A stretch of DNA of 64,000 bases, from assembly GCF_963678635.1 (NCBI RefSeq), contig NC_087062.1:26932833-26996832 (forward strand), given 5' to 3'. Positions within the stretch are counted from its first letter, which is position 1, and every line of letters begins with the position of its first letter. Of the stretch, positions 20,210 to 31,799 are shown in pieces. The position numbers and the translations under genes are program-made. Source of the stretch: Symsagittifera roscoffensis. Its lineage: Eukaryota; Xenacoelomorpha; Acoela; Convolutidae. The notes under the pieces are model-generated. The model had not been told where the DNA came from, made no database searches, and saw only the letters and a list, made by a program, of their open reading frames with translations.

Positions 20210-21473
20210 TTACTCCTCTCATGAAATCTTCATGATTGACTTCTGACGCATCTTTGTCCTCGAGGCTACAGCCTATTGCTTTCATGCCCTGTTTATAAGT
20301 TGGGCATGCTGACACATGATGGTCGGTTGAACTGCAATTGGCACAAGAGCGTCTCTTGTCCATATCATCCCTCGGTTTGTACCAGTTGTTTTCTTGGTTT
20401 GCTGGTCCAGTGTTAAAATTGCCATATTTGTTCTTATAATATCCAGATCTTGAAGGAGGTTTCAACAAAAGATACTCTTTTGACTTGAGTCTCAACTTCT
20501 CTGGTGTTGGCGCATTGGTTGACAGTGGTTTGTAATGCGTTGCTAGCATTGTTCGAAGTTCATCATTCTTCACGCCTTCTCCAAATTGACTAGAAACTTG
20601 TCTATCGTCTCATCTTCTCGTTGCCTCCTTTTCTCGAAGCGCATCATTACTTGGTGTCCCTGCACCCCTGAGCCAAAACAATTCAACAAGATTTCGAAGA
20701 TCTTCTCAGCAGTATCCCGCTGATATTGCTTTTTGGCCATCACACAGTTTAAGGGCTGTCCCTTCCAAGTTACTGGTGAGAACACTGCACTCTTGCCTTT
20801 CTGACAGGTCTTCTTCCTCAAAATGCAGTTTCATCCAGGTGTCAATGCAGCCGTCAGATTCGTCTTTATAGCATCTTGGTTTCTTAAAGACTCTTCTAGA
20901 CTTTTCACTGCGTTCATTAGTTCTGGATAACCTCGTCAGGAATGTCTCCAAAGACCTGTTCAGGGGTTCAAAGGCTGTGGCCATTGCCGTAGCATCTCTT
21001 GAGTGCCCCGCCTGAGTATCATCGCATCTTGTTAAGGGCTCTGTATTCGGTGCATCCCTGTAATCCGAATAGCCGTGACTGTTTCCCCCTTGGCCCACAT
21101 GAATCCTCCCTGGGCTCGCATGTCTCCTGTTACCGGAATCACCTCTCCCAGTCGCATGTGTGCCTTGCGTCGGTCGATCGTTTGAGGTCTGTCTGTTCCC
21201 AGTTGAACTTGCTCTACTGTTTGGGCACCATGTTCTATTATCCCTTGTGGCATACCCTGATGAACTGCCCCTACCTCTAGTGGATCAATGTGTCCCCCTC
21301 CTTTGATGGTCATTGAAGTTCACCTTCGGCTCCCTGCTGCGACCTCCCGAGTTCAGTTCTCCTTCTTTTGGTCCACTCTTGCTGCCTAGTAGCCCGTCCA
21401 ACCTATCCATGTTAGCCTGAGTTCGCCTCTCGATCATCGCATCTATCTTTGTGTCAAGAGTCCCAAGAGACTG
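20157..21473 (-). pseudogene. Gag core: capsid-like region and first zinc knuckle
   Basis: The region runs on from the first Gag piece through a TAG (21471-21473) and TGA (~21285) in frame. A Gly/Ser/Arg-rich linker leads to the retrotransposon-gag core (DGCIDTWMKLHFEEEDL, NLEGTALKL), a frame change near 20745, and the capsid C-terminal part (AEKIFEILLNCFGSGV, FEKRRQREDETIDKFLVNL). After another break near 20572 comes a basic stretch and a complete CCHC knuckle (CANCSSTDHHVSAC), which binds genomic RNA. At least four lesions mean no Gag could be made. Confidence 0.82.
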
Positions 21474-22430
21474 CTATTGCTGAATTTTTAACTTCTCCAT
21501 GTCGTCCCTTAAGCGTAACTCTCTCTGTTCCGCTTCTCTTGTCATTCGCGACAAGTTCTTTGCTATGTGCTTGTCCGTTCTTTCCTTCAAGCGTTTCTCG
21601 CTCCTACCAACTTCTTGTCTATTGCGGTTTATTTCTTCCCGCAGACTTTCTCTTTCAACGTGGACTGCTCTTTCTAGTTCACTCATTCTTATGGACATCT
21701 GTTCATTTTGTTCTCCTATACTGCCCACTATTTTGTTCAAGGCTTCTTCTAATGATGCCCCGTTTTCTACTAGTGGCGGTGTCACCCTGTCGATACCAGG
21801 TAGCTTCGTGCTGGTCGAGATTCGGGCTTTGATTCTCTGCCTCGACGTCTTTTCATTATCCATCTCACGATCCGCCGATGCGTTGCCTAGCCCTATGTTT
21901 CTATTCTCCCCAGTTCGCGTCTCCAAATTTGTCATACTCACAAAGTCTCTTGACTGGCCTGATGTGTCTGCGTCTTTGCTTATCGTTCTCACCACACCAA
22001 ATTTGTCCATGGTTCCAGTCTCTCTATCGGTGTATGCCTCATTCTCCTGGGTCGAACTATTGAGGCTGACTTGAGATCCAAAATCCACTTGCTCCTCATC
22101 GTCCTCTTCTTCCTCCTGGGATTCACCTTCATTTCCTGTACCCAATCCCATGGTGAATAGAAAGATGTTTCCGAAAACGTTCTTCATTCTTTCTGAGAAC
22201 GATGAGGACGTTGTCTGTTTCTCCGTCACGCCTGCCATCATGGTGTTATCTGTGGGAGATCGTCTAGTTGCCACAATTTCAGTAGAGATGTCGGACAGTT
22301 CCGACATCTCCTCTCGGTCCAGTGTCCCGGTGGAAGTGGCAAAATCTTGGCCTTGTTCTACCGGAGTAGATTCACTCGCCAGCCTTCTGTCTCTCCCCTC
22401 CGGTCCATGTTTTTCCTGGTTCTCATTCAT
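21474..22430 (-). CDS. Gag N-terminal segment with coiled coil
   Basis: 318 codons from ATG 22430, 260 bp inside the 5' LTR, to an in-frame TAG. The first half is low-complexity, Ser/Thr/Glu-rich (including an acidic run SQEEEEDDEEQVDFG). The last ~90 residues form a strongly charged coiled coil (ERAVHVERESLREEINRNR...), probably for Gag multimerisation. Downstream codons continue in frame as QSLGTLDTKIDAM, so the TAG interrupts what looks like a longer protein. Confidence 0.75.
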   Translation of the reverse strand: MNENQEKHGPEGRDRRLASESTPVEQGQDFATSTGTLDREEMSELSDISTEIVATRRSPTDNTMMAGVTEKQTTSSSFSERMKNVFGNIFLFTMGLGTGNEGESQEEEEDDEEQVDFGSQVSLNSSTQENEAYTDRETGTMDKFGVVRTISKDADTSGQSRDFVSMTNLETRTGENRNIGLGNASADREMDNEKTSRQRIKARISTSTKLPGIDRVTPPLVENGASLEEALNKIVGSIGEQNEQMSIRMSELERAVHVERESLREEINRNRQEVGRSEKRLKERTDKHIAKNLSRMTREAEQRELRLRDDMEKLKIQQ

Positions 22431-22690
22431 GGCTAGTCCGGATGGACCTCCACTTCTAGCATAGCTTTTTGCTTTTCTGAGGACGTCTGACTCCTGGTTT
22501 CAACCATTCTGAATGAAACCGTCTCACCTTTGTCGGTCCGGGTTCGTGTGATCCGTTCCACAAAAGGGTCGGTCATTGCTTTTCTTTGCTTTTCAGGTAT
22601 GATTTTCCCAGAGCTATTACCTCGTTTTGGTATTCTTGACTAGTCTAGACTCTTTTTATTTTCCGTCCAGGAGCGCCATAAAAAAATCTA
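22431..22690 (-). other. 5' leader of the Gypsy element
   Basis: 260 bp between the 5' LTR and the Gag ATG, with no ORF. It contains the candidate primer-binding site near the LTR and would hold packaging signals in a live element. Confidence 0.55.
22661..22678 (-). other. Candidate primer-binding site
   Basis: 12 nt inside the 5' LTR the minus strand reads TGGCGCTCCTGGACGGAA. It starts with TGG, as expected for pairing with the CCA end of a tRNA. The matching tRNA species cannot be decided without the host tRNA set. Confidence 0.45.
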
Positions 22691-23600
22691 TGTAACATTC
22701 GCCCGGAAGTACATATCGACGGAAAATAAAAATAAGCTATAAAACGACTGGCCAGCGTCTAAACTAAGCTCTACATGCTTTTCACCGTCTCTACCAAAGC
22801 CAGTTTTTTTGGTGGTCTTTCTAACATCGAGTCGACAAAAATGTTACTGCTTTCGGCTTCGGTCAAAACACTCAAATTAACTTAATTACATGCAAAATTA
22901 GTGAGCTCATGGCTGGGTCTCAGTATCCGCAGACCACGAGGTCACTCCTAAAAACAGGTCTACTACTACTTATCATATTACTATTGTTTTTGTTCAGAAG
23001 ATAAAAATCATCATCTCCATTGAAGATAGATCAACCCTTTCCCCCAACTCCTAGCTTCTCATTGTCGTAAAAAGAATTCAGATGTTAAATAAATTCAATT
23101 CAAGACATAACCGGGAAGCTAATAGTTTATATAAAAGAGTTTCAATTCAACTCCCGAGACCCCTCCGGATTCTTGAATCCGGGGAAATAACGTCCTTATC
23201 TTCCTCCGGAAGGCTGTCTTCTACCCTTCACCGTTGTTGTGAACGGCCTTGCAACTTTTGTAGCGACACAATAGTTGCAACTCGGAGCGGTCTCTTCTAA
23301 CTCTGCAATTCTTTGTTGTTTTTCAATCACAATTCTCGTAGTTATCGCTATCGCAACTATTGTTTTTCTGATTTTATTCTGGTTTTCTTCCAAAATGGCC
23401 GTTTTTGACGCTTCTCAGAATTTTTAGACAATCACTTCGAATTTTTAAAATTTCCAAATACAAGAATATCTTGAACTTCACCGTTTGACTAATCGTCCCA
23501 ATAACGTTGTTAGTCTCTTAAAACCGTCAATTCGGAAGGCTAGCTGCTAAAATTTCGAATCCATCCAATCTGCAGTTTTGTCCATTCTGGTCGAATGTCA
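22691..23600 (-). repeat. 5' LTR of the Gypsy element
   Basis: This is the direct repeat of 2216-3126, with TG...CA ends on the minus strand. It lies upstream of gag, so it contains the promoter of the element. In a 370-bp sample I count about 25 differences from the other LTR, consistent with an old insertion. Confidence 0.93.
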
Positions 23601-25810
23601 CTGGTTTTTGTAGAGCCTGGTGCTGCTCCTTCGGTACAAAAAAATTAGAGGAACAATGCGGCTGTGTTCCACATCCAGAATTCTTTGTTAGTATTTCAAG
23701 GCTTCGACACTCTCATGAGATTTGTAGGCGTCAGATTTAATTTTAGGGCAGGATTTAGCATGGAGTTGAAAATTTTACTTCGAAAAAAATTCGGCTGAAT
23801 CGGCCTGTCCAGAGTCCATTTGCGAGTGTCATTTTCAGTAGTATTTGTTTTGTTGTGAAAGTTTTTGCTTTCCAATGGTTGAAGTTTTGGCTCTATTACA
23901 ACATCATGGCATACTTCGTTCAGGAGTGTCTCAAAAGTTTCACGATTTTCATTATGATTTAGGTGAGTGTATCCTTCTTTCGGGCAGTGTATAGAGCGGG
24001 TCAGTGTCCAAATGGGCATGTATGTTGAGTGTTTGTTGATTCCCATCCATATCTAAGATTTAAACCGTCTTTAAACTCTTACTTCATGAAGAAAAAATTG
24101 TATTTTTAAGGATAGCACGCATAGGCAATTAGATGCTCCTTTCTGTGGTGCTAGGTTTTTGGTCAGTTTTTTTTCTGACGAGCAACTTTCCATATTTATA
24201 GAGTTTTCTGAGAGTGTGACGTTCTGTCTCTCAATTTTGATGTTTCTATTTATCAGATTTGTTCTGTTTCAGCTATTTATGTGTCAGTGTTTTCAAACAG
24301 AACACAAATGGCTCGTGATCTCTCATAATTTCTGGAAAAGTCCCTGTTACCGAGGAGGTCTAATCCTCCCATTCTTGTTGGTAGTGCAAAATGGCTGCGA
24401 TCTTTTTCGGTTATATAATTTTTATCAGTAATACTAGCCAGTAGCTCATGTCTTACGTTGTTCTCAACTTCATCCGTTTTCTTAAATGCTTTCGGAGTTG
24501 TTCTTTTTTAGAAAACTTAATTTATTTCGAACTCCCTTTTTGCAGCAGATGTATGCATTTTGTGGTGTTGTTTCAGCTAATTTGGAAAGCTTCTTAGTTT
24601 GGTAGGTTTCTTTTCAACTTCTTTTTCCATGTACTTAATGCATGCTAATGGTTCCTATAACGATCCAAGGACTCTAAATCCGCCTACCATTGCAATCACT
24701 CTGCCTTCGAATACCTTTATGGCGCTTTCCCGACGGTTTGAGTTGACACTTGAAAGGCTTCACATTGTAGCCGAAAGCCTTTCCGTGTTGTCTAGTATTG
24801 CGCGGAGACTCTTGAGATCACCTGTTGCGTACCGTTTTTGGGTGGCATTTGGTTTTTGCAAGAGCTCGATCAGTGGGATTATCCCAATTCCGTACATAGC
24901 CAATGCGAGGGGATCACTTTGCGTTGTGCCTGCGGTAGATGTCAAAACCGGGTTATTGACATATAAATTTGAGGGATCTTCATATGAGTTGGCCAGTGCA
25001 TGTTACAGTGCTAGACAAAAGATTTCTACATTTTTTAGAGCAGGTTCTCTATTGCGCGAGTTGAAGGCATTTTCTGCATCAATAAGTAGTATGGCGTTCG
25101 TTTCTCAAACTCTTTCCACGAGCTGTGGATATGATTTTCGATTCCACACTTCTGGCTTAAGCAGAGTTGGAAAATTTTCCCGAGATTTTTCTGATTTAAT
25201 ATATTGCGTGATTCTTTTGCCAATTATTCGTCTCAGAATCTCGCCTAAACCAATGGGCTTTACCCCTGGGTTTTTGTCCAGAGGTATCAGACGACACCAG
25301 TTGTACGCCGTTAGGTTTTCATGGAGGAGAATTTATTTTCTTTTGTATAGGATAACTTTGCAATTATTCTGCAAAGATCAATGGATGTCTTGTTGAAGTG
25401 AGTTAAAATCCGTCTCCATTCGCACGCATCAAGACCTGAGGAACCATAGGTTCCGTTCGTTTTCTGGATTGGTTTTCAATTTGTCTTGGCGTTTATTTGT
25501 TCAAATATAGAGGGTTGTTATGGCCTTCGGTCTTCATTTACTTCAGTTATATATTTATTGTTCGCTGCTTAAGCTTGGGGGTGTTTTTCTTTTAGGATAC
25601 CAAGGACTATTTTTCCTGCAAGGATTTTGCTTAGGGGAAGTATTCCTTCCGTTTTTTTTGTCTGAAAGGCAGCCAATGGCGAGAGATATTTTGCCTGTAC
25701 TCATTAGTTTATCGAACTGCTTAACTTCTTTTTTTTACTTAACACTTCTTCTGCTTTGGATGCCTAATTTGGAGAGCTTTTGCTTCAGCGAAAATTTTGC
25801 CTTGTAGGCC
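23601..25810 (-). pseudogene. Degenerate non-LTR-type reverse transcriptase
   Basis: Minus-strand fragments in shifting frames follow a recognisable RT order from high to low coordinate: FDKLMSTGKISLA (~25720), YGSSGLDACEWRRIL (~25450) and VKPIGLGEILRRIIGK (~25250). Then come QLCLSQKCGIENHIHSS and ILLIDAENAFNS (motif A, ~25080), AGTTQSDPLALAMY (motif B, ~24920) and a ruined motif C (RYATGD). SHFALPTRMGGLDL (~24380) and EVCHDVVIEPKLQPLE (~23900) follow. VEHSRIVPLIF (~23660) is close to the Gypsy insertion. More than ten stops and shifts are present. The last part continues at 2161-2215. Family identity beyond non-LTR-type RT is uncertain. Confidence 0.75.
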
Positions 25811-26800
25811 TTGCTTCTATAAAACCCCGCGGCGGTTCGGAGTTCTAGAATTTGATGTTTTTGATTTAGTTTTGGGGAGCAGCAGATGTGGAAGAATCAT
25901 TGCTGTTTTCATTGCGACGTTAGAATTTGGTGTTCTTTCTACTTATGACAACAGCTGCTGGTTCGGTAATTCTTTGAATTGGAAGCCGGGCTTATTCTTG
26001 CTTAGAACTATAAAGCGCGTTTTCCAGGTAATGACATTTTTATGTGCTATTTATTTTAATTTCAATTTCTTGGTCGATAAGTTTCCACGGGTCAGAGGGG
26101 ACTGTAATTATTGCTGGGGTCGACGGATTAGATTGTGTTGCGTTGGGTAGTACGTTTGTTTTGGGTGTTGCCGTTGATATTTTTTCTTGAATTGTGATCG
26201 CGCCTGTGCTTGTTGGTCTGTTGGGGGAAATGGAAGTTTTTGCAAAGTTCTTGATGGTGCATTGTATGCAGGAGAACCCATCGTAATAAAGTTTGCTGCT
26301 GTGTAGCCCGCTACATTAGACAGGGACGTATGTTTTGCAAATGAAACACCATATGCCTCCTATTCGAGTTGGCATTTTTAAATATGGCAGTGCGTTTAAT
26401 CAGCCATAATTTGGCAGCGAAGAAGGTAAATTTATGGTGAATATGTACAAGTTAGCTGAGCGAACAAAAAACCGAAAACTTTGTTACCATAGAAATAAAA
26501 GTGAATAGCATCTTTACAAAACACATTAGCACTAAAATTATCGTTTAGATTAGGGGAAGCCATTCGGATTCTCCAGTGGTGAAATATATTTATAAGGTGA
26601 AACAAAGAATTACTTAGAGCTTCAAAATTTCTATTTAAGAAGTGATTAATTGCAGAGAGGATGGTTTCGGGGATAATGAGCACATTGGGTTAAATTTATG
26701 AATTATCAATTTTTTTAAAAATCTCCAATCATTACAAAAACAATAATAAAAAAAAGCAGAATTTAGGAACAGAGTCCAAGGGCTAAGTCAAGTCACCAAT
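25811..26800. other. AT-rich region, possibly 5' part of the RT pseudogene
   Basis: No intact gene. On the minus strand near 26270-26300 a fragment reads KLYYDGFSCIQC, which could be a zinc-finger-like start of the RT protein above. The rest is Thr/Pro-rich or disrupted. Frames on the plus strand are not convincing. Confidence 0.3.
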
Positions 26801-26810
26801 CGTAACATTT

Positions 26811-27770
26811 TTAGCTGATGTCAAAGGTTTTTGAGTTTAAGCAGCAGTTGCAAGCACCGTTGATTGGCCAAGTACTTAAATTGCTCTCATTAAATTTTTC
26901 ACAGAAGAAATACCAGTATATTTCATTTAGTTTTTCTTGCAATTTTTTGTAGTCCATCGTTATCAGGTCGAGTCCAAAACAAACTGAATGTTTTTTTACC
27001 AAAAAGGGTACTCGGTATCAGTAATGGTTCTTGCTTTTTGTTTTATCAGCTTTGGGATATGTATTGCGTTTCTTGATACTTGTCGGGAACGATTTTTTGG
27101 TGCATGGTATAACGTGATCGGGAACATAACAATCGTAGTTGTTCTAGAAAACTTTGTGCAAGAAAAGGAGATCGTGCATTTCGTGATTTAGTGAAAGGAG
27201 TCATACTCGAATTTTTTCAAGTTTTTGTAATAGCCGACGAGTTTAGAATCCATCTGGTAGCTTTCATTTCAATATCTTTGTCGCATCTTGGTTCTGTTTT
27301 ATTTGACTTCCACGCCTCAGATCCGTGTGATATAAATAGTAATATACAATGTAGCCACAGTATGCATTTAGTTTTGATGATAAAGATGACGATTTTGACA
27401 AAACTTGTTTGATTTGGAAAAGTGCTCTTATGGTTTTTGACACTTGCTGTTTATAGTTTGCAGCCAAGTGAGGGTTTTCGATTCTATGATTCCTATATAT
27501 TTCTGCTTATCAGGCTCTGAAAGCTCGTAATCACCTATATGAATTTTTTTGCGAAGTACAACCTACTTTGAAGATCAAGTTATGGCATTTTGATAGATTT
27601 AAACTCATGTTGTTATTCCAGCACCATTTTCTGAGTTGATTCATGTCTGTTTGTAGATCTTTAGATTTTATTGATAACAGCTTGTAGTCGTCCGCATAGC
27701 TAAAGCAGCTGGATAAAGCAAGCCACTCGTCCGCATAGCTAAAGCAAGCCACTCGGTAGATCATTTATGA
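26811..27770 (-). pseudogene. LINE reverse transcriptase C-terminal fragment
   Basis: From high to low coordinate on the minus strand: FSYADDYKLL (RT motif C, ~27680) and MNQLRKWCWNNNMSLNLSKC (~27620). Next is YELSEPDKQK, then a thumb-like region (27467-27264: KTIRALFQIKQVLS, KLNAYCGYIVYYY). The tail (27002-26811) has LNEIYWYFFCEKFNESNLSTW and Cys residues, as in many jockey/CR1-type ends. Stops interrupt it throughout. A ~39-bp tandem duplication repeats part of motif C. The segment left of 27485 is not in the second duplication copy. Confidence 0.7.
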
Positions 27771-28050
27771 AGCAAAAAAAGTACTGTCTCGCGAAGTTTG
27801 TCTCTTAACAAAGTCTGAAACGGTAGATGAGTAATCATTAAATTCGGCTACTATGGTAACACCGTTCAGTTTACCCGAGGGGTAGCGCGAGACAGTAGCG
27901 GCAAGATCGGTTAACTTTGCAACTCTGTACGAGTGAACATTGGCTCCGACATATTTAGGGCTGCAGTACATAGTCCTTGAGGTTCCTCTAACCAGTTTCT
28001 TTCTCCACTTGGGTAGCCACTTCGGCCTGTACTTCTGCGCCGACATTCAC
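27765..28050 (-). other. Unrecognised ORF, duplicated at 50747-51016
   Basis: A 93-residue frame (WLPKWRKKLVRGTSRTMYC, then AATVSRYPSGKLNGVTIV) with a close copy at 50747-51016, keeping most residues between copies. It lies between the LINE fragment and the BEL/Pao RT. It could be the end of an exon or a retroelement piece. I see no family motif or convincing start codon. Confidence 0.35.
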
Positions 28051-28539
28051 TAAACAGGGTACAAAAGAGGCAAAACAAGAGAAAGAATAGATTGTAAAAC
28101 GGATTGTAGAGAAAAAGATTTTGAAAACAAAAAAATAAAAAAGTTTTGAACGCGATTACAACCTGGTTTTTCACGCGAGGAGGTTCCGACGGAAATGTCC
28201 GAATAAAAGGGGAGAATAGCGGTTTGACGAACTTCTTTTTGGAAGCGAACCAGTATCATTTTATCACATGGAACTATTTAATAATTTTATCATAACAATT
28301 AGGCTGACAGGGCATAATCATTTGCAAAAAAGTAAGCGATCCAGTTTGAAGAATGAATTAGGAACTGGAGCTTGGAGAAAGCATTTTCAGTCTGAAAAAT
28401 AGTCCTAAGAAAGGAAACATCTGAGAGAGCTTTGATGTTCTATCCCCTCAGAGCTCTCTTTGAGGCAGTCATATTTCAGAGAAAAACGCATCCTAAGCCA
28501 TTATTTTTTCCGTTTACTTCATAAAGTCAAAACATTAAC

Positions 28540-29570
28540 TTGAAATTTTCTCTAGCTTAGTCAATTCCTGGTCAAACTCGGGATAAGCTGGTAAGTCACT
28601 CAACCGCTTGCATAACAATAGATCTAACTCAGCAAGAGAAGAGTGGCTCTACGCAGTGTCATGTTTGCAATATCATAATCGATAAGAATTTTTGCCTTCA
28701 CAACAAGTGTGTGATCAGCAATGTTCCAATGAACACCTAGCACTTCTTAAATTACTTCTTTGTAACCTTTTCTTCATCAACCACCGTTTGGAGAGCTTCA
28801 GACTAATTTGAAACGAAATTTGTCAGATTGAAGTCACCTTCTTGTCAACAAAACATCAGCCCCAAAATTGGAAAATTGATGTATCAGCTGCTGTCACAGA
28901 CTGAACAAGTGAAAAAAGTCATCCAAATAGTATGTTTTGTACTTTCAGCTGGATTTCTGCAGAAATTTCTTTCTGCCTGCTTCAACACAATTTGTAATGG
29001 GTGCAGAGTACTTAGAACCAAATATCAGTCTCGTCTACTGGTATTGTTGTATACCTCGTTTATAAAGCGTTGCAGTCTTCTTCCTTTGTTCCAATTTGCA
29101 TGAACATGCCTTTGCGCGTCATACCTTCACAGGTTTGTTTGAGTTGTCAACCGGAAGATGAGGAAGGTACCAAAGTTTTGCAGGTTGTGGACACGATAAG
29201 GTTACCTATTTAACGTAACTTTGATCACTATCGGTAGTCAGCAGTTTTCTACAAAGATCTAGCGTTACTGATTCTTTCTGTAGTCATTACGTAGTTAATG
29301 AGACATCGAAGATTACGTAGTTATTGAGACCTCGAGACCTTTCAACACGAAATTGATGTAAAAATATTTACTACCATCAACGATGCTATTTCGGATTAAG
29401 CGGAGGCGTTTTTCAATAAATGCAGAGTATGTAGGGGATGTTGCTTCTGAGCGTATAACGAACTCTTCAACAGTCCAGAATTTTTCAACTAATTGACTTA
29501 ACTTGGACTGGTCAGAGTATTCATTATGGAGGTTTATCATGAAGATGTTTCTGTTTCATTTCAAATTCTT
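28540..29570 (-). pseudogene. BEL/Pao reverse transcriptase fragment (left copy)
   Basis: Read from high to low coordinate: LSQLVEKFWTVEEF and RLRLIRNSIVDG (29540-29330), the BEL/Pao lead-in to RT. Then RLIFGSKYSAPITN, YYLDDFFHLF (YxDD active site, 28918-28929), and FNLTNFVSN...EALQTV. Stops and shifts are frequent, and the RNase H and integrase expected downstream are absent (replaced by the LINE piece). It is the only RT in the array, lying at its downstream end. Confidence 0.7.
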
Positions 29571-29579
29571 TATCCATTT

Positions 29580-31440
29580 ATAGTCCAACCCAGTGAGTTC
29601 GGAATTGCGTATGGACTTTCAATGGGTTCTTTTCTGATGCCATGATCGGCAGTGAACCAAAAGAAGCCCACTGCGAGTACAACTCTGACATTGCTTTCTT
29701 CGAAACAAGGTAAGTCAACCTGTTTGAAATGGTGGAAATGAGCGCATAACTTGTTGAGCGGTTTTACATTAACTTCGTCAAACGACGAGTTTTCAACCGA
29801 GCAAGCAATTGATAGTGTGAAAGGAGCACGATCCGAATTAATGCTTCCGATGCTTTAATATAACGAGTGAAGTGGGCAGTGTATCTTTGGTAAAGACTCT
29901 TTGCACGTTCAAATCATTTCTCTGCTTCAAAAACTGTGGGGAAGTGAGGTTGGAACAACATGAGTATAAGCACTGACGTTGCTTGTTTGTTGATGATCGG
30001 TGTTTGTCTGCAAATGCCCCTGGTCGATGCAAAGTTGAGAGGTTTTTTTTCTGCCAGATTTGTCAATTTTGCACCGTTTTTCAGATTTAAAGTCCTTGAA
30101 TTTGTGACCAAAAAAGTGATGAAGTAGCGCAAATGTGGATTGACCCGCTCATTTCAGTTGTCAAGAAACGTTTAAGTTGTAGGCAACGGTAAAAACAGAT
30201 TTTGTTAATCAATCTGGCAAACAATTGAACCGGACTGGTTTTTCGTTGATCTGAGTTGAATAATTTTTTTTCTTCTCTGAACATTCGATGTTTATTGTTT
30301 TTGATCTGATCTCTAAGTTTAGATCCTCGGTATATGGTTTTTTTTGGCTGCGATTCTAGATTTTTGCAACTTTTTGCCTAACTTTTCTGCCAAAAAGAGA
30401 AGCCGATAAAGCTGACGTATTCTATGCTAAGAATGATGCTAAATTCCCATATCAATACGACAACGGGAGCTATTTATGAGGGGTTGCTCGACACAAGTTC
30501 TGCGTCATAATTGTTTGCCTGGTTTGTCATCAAGCTTTCAAAGAAAGCCTGATTGTTTTACAAAAGTAGATTAATCGCGTACACCAGGTCCCTCGAAGTC
30601 GTCGAGTTGATTGATGAAAACTGATACTATAAATTTACAATTTCTAGACCAACGAGTAAGTTCGGTAGTTGCTTGGTTGAACTGACTTGAGCTCATACCA
30701 AGTTTTTTGCACATTTATTTGGGGTCTCCAATGCATAATGATTGCAAATACATTGTTACTTTGAACCGGAATAATGAGTTTGATTGCCGTGTTTGCCGTA
30801 AAAAAATTGAATCACGTGAAGTAACTTCAAATGAATGATGCTCCAGAGAGCCAGATGATGCTTCAAAAAGCCCTGATACCGCGTCATCAAGAAAATTTTG
30901 AGAAGGATAATCTCGAAGCACAAAGTCAGAAGAAGTTTTTGGTGTAACGAGACGTAAATCATGGCAATAACTCATCTCGTTGAGAGTATTAGAGTGAGAT
31001 TAGTCGTGGAGTAGGCATCGATCGTTGGTATTTACTCCAAAAGATGGACCTTGATCCCTGAAGTTGTACTTCATGACAAACAGAAATCGCTCGGTGTAAC
31101 AGCTGTAGAAAACAAGGTCAAGGTTGATACTGAAAATAAGTTGCAGCTTGAACTGAGGTTGTTGATGACAAAGATGTCTGATGATTTGAAAAATTTTTAG
31201 TGCTGCTGACGGAAGAGCGATTGTCAACACCTGTTGAGTCATAAAATTCTCTAACTTTTTCGTATCTTTGAGACGTTGCATTTTCGACTGCGTTACAAAG
31301 GTTTTTTTAAGAAAATCTATTGTTTTCAGGAACGAAAACGCTGCCAGTTCATCTGAAATCTTCTCATTATCATTGATATATGAACTCACTATGAGTTTCA
31401 GCTGAAATTTTGCTGGATTAAAGACTTTCTCTGTCACTTG
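29580..31440 (-). pseudogene. BEL/Pao gag-protease unit 1 (left copy)
   Basis: On the minus strand, gag comes first (31437-31000: PAKFQLKLIVSSYIND, ISDELAAFSFLKTIDFLKK, TQSKMQRLKD). Gag continues (30975-30715), then comes a zinc-knuckle/protease lead-in around 30290-29840 and a ruined protease (~29760-29580). It is collinear with 32310-34420 (unit 2), offset ~2.87 kb. No frame is intact across a domain. Confidence 0.65.
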
Positions 31441-31799
31441 CAGCTCAAGTTGTTTATTGGGACGAAATTTGTGATTTCGTTGATTAATGAAATTTTGCCT
31501 TGTGTTTTATGCTTGTTAACCATTTTTAAAGAGTTCGAGATGGTAGAATTTGCTCTCGATTAGTTGATTTGTCCCCTGAAAGAAAAGATAGAGAACAGCG
31601 GTGCTCACTCGCACAGATGTTTCAAGATGACATCAGAAAGACCAATGAGGCATGGTTGCGTTGAAAAAAACACGAACTGAAGCACTAGCAACCATTATCA
31701 CTGAGATGTCGCGAATGACAGAATCAGCCAACCAGTGAAGACTGGCGCAACTGAAAGCGAAACTGCCTTGGAAGACACAAGGAAAACATTTAATAGTCC

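Larger units (their letters stand above)
2216..23600 (-). mobile_element. 21.4-kb Ty3/Gypsy-type LTR retrotransposon with extra giant ORF
   Basis: The element is bounded by direct LTRs (2216-3126 and 22691-23600) whose termini are TG...CA when read on the minus strand. All coding sequence is on the minus strand: gag, protease, RT, RNase H, integrase, a macro-like module, then ~8.9 kb of extra coding sequence. Typical Gypsy elements are 5-8 kb, so this one is unusually long. By-eye comparison of the LTRs gives roughly 93-95% identity. The flanks show only a partial target-site match (minus strand ACCAG on one side, ACCGT on the other). At least ten in-frame stops or frameshifts and several catalytic substitutions show that this copy is dead. 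Confidence 0.95.

Noticed and set aside
2211-23605. Perfect target-site duplication for the Gypsy insertion
   Set aside because: The flanking pentamers match at only three of five positions, so it is reported only as a possible worn duplication.
24599-25396. Plus-strand 265-codon ORF
   Set aside because: The minus strand carries ordered RT motifs over the same DNA, so the plus ORF is a shadow.
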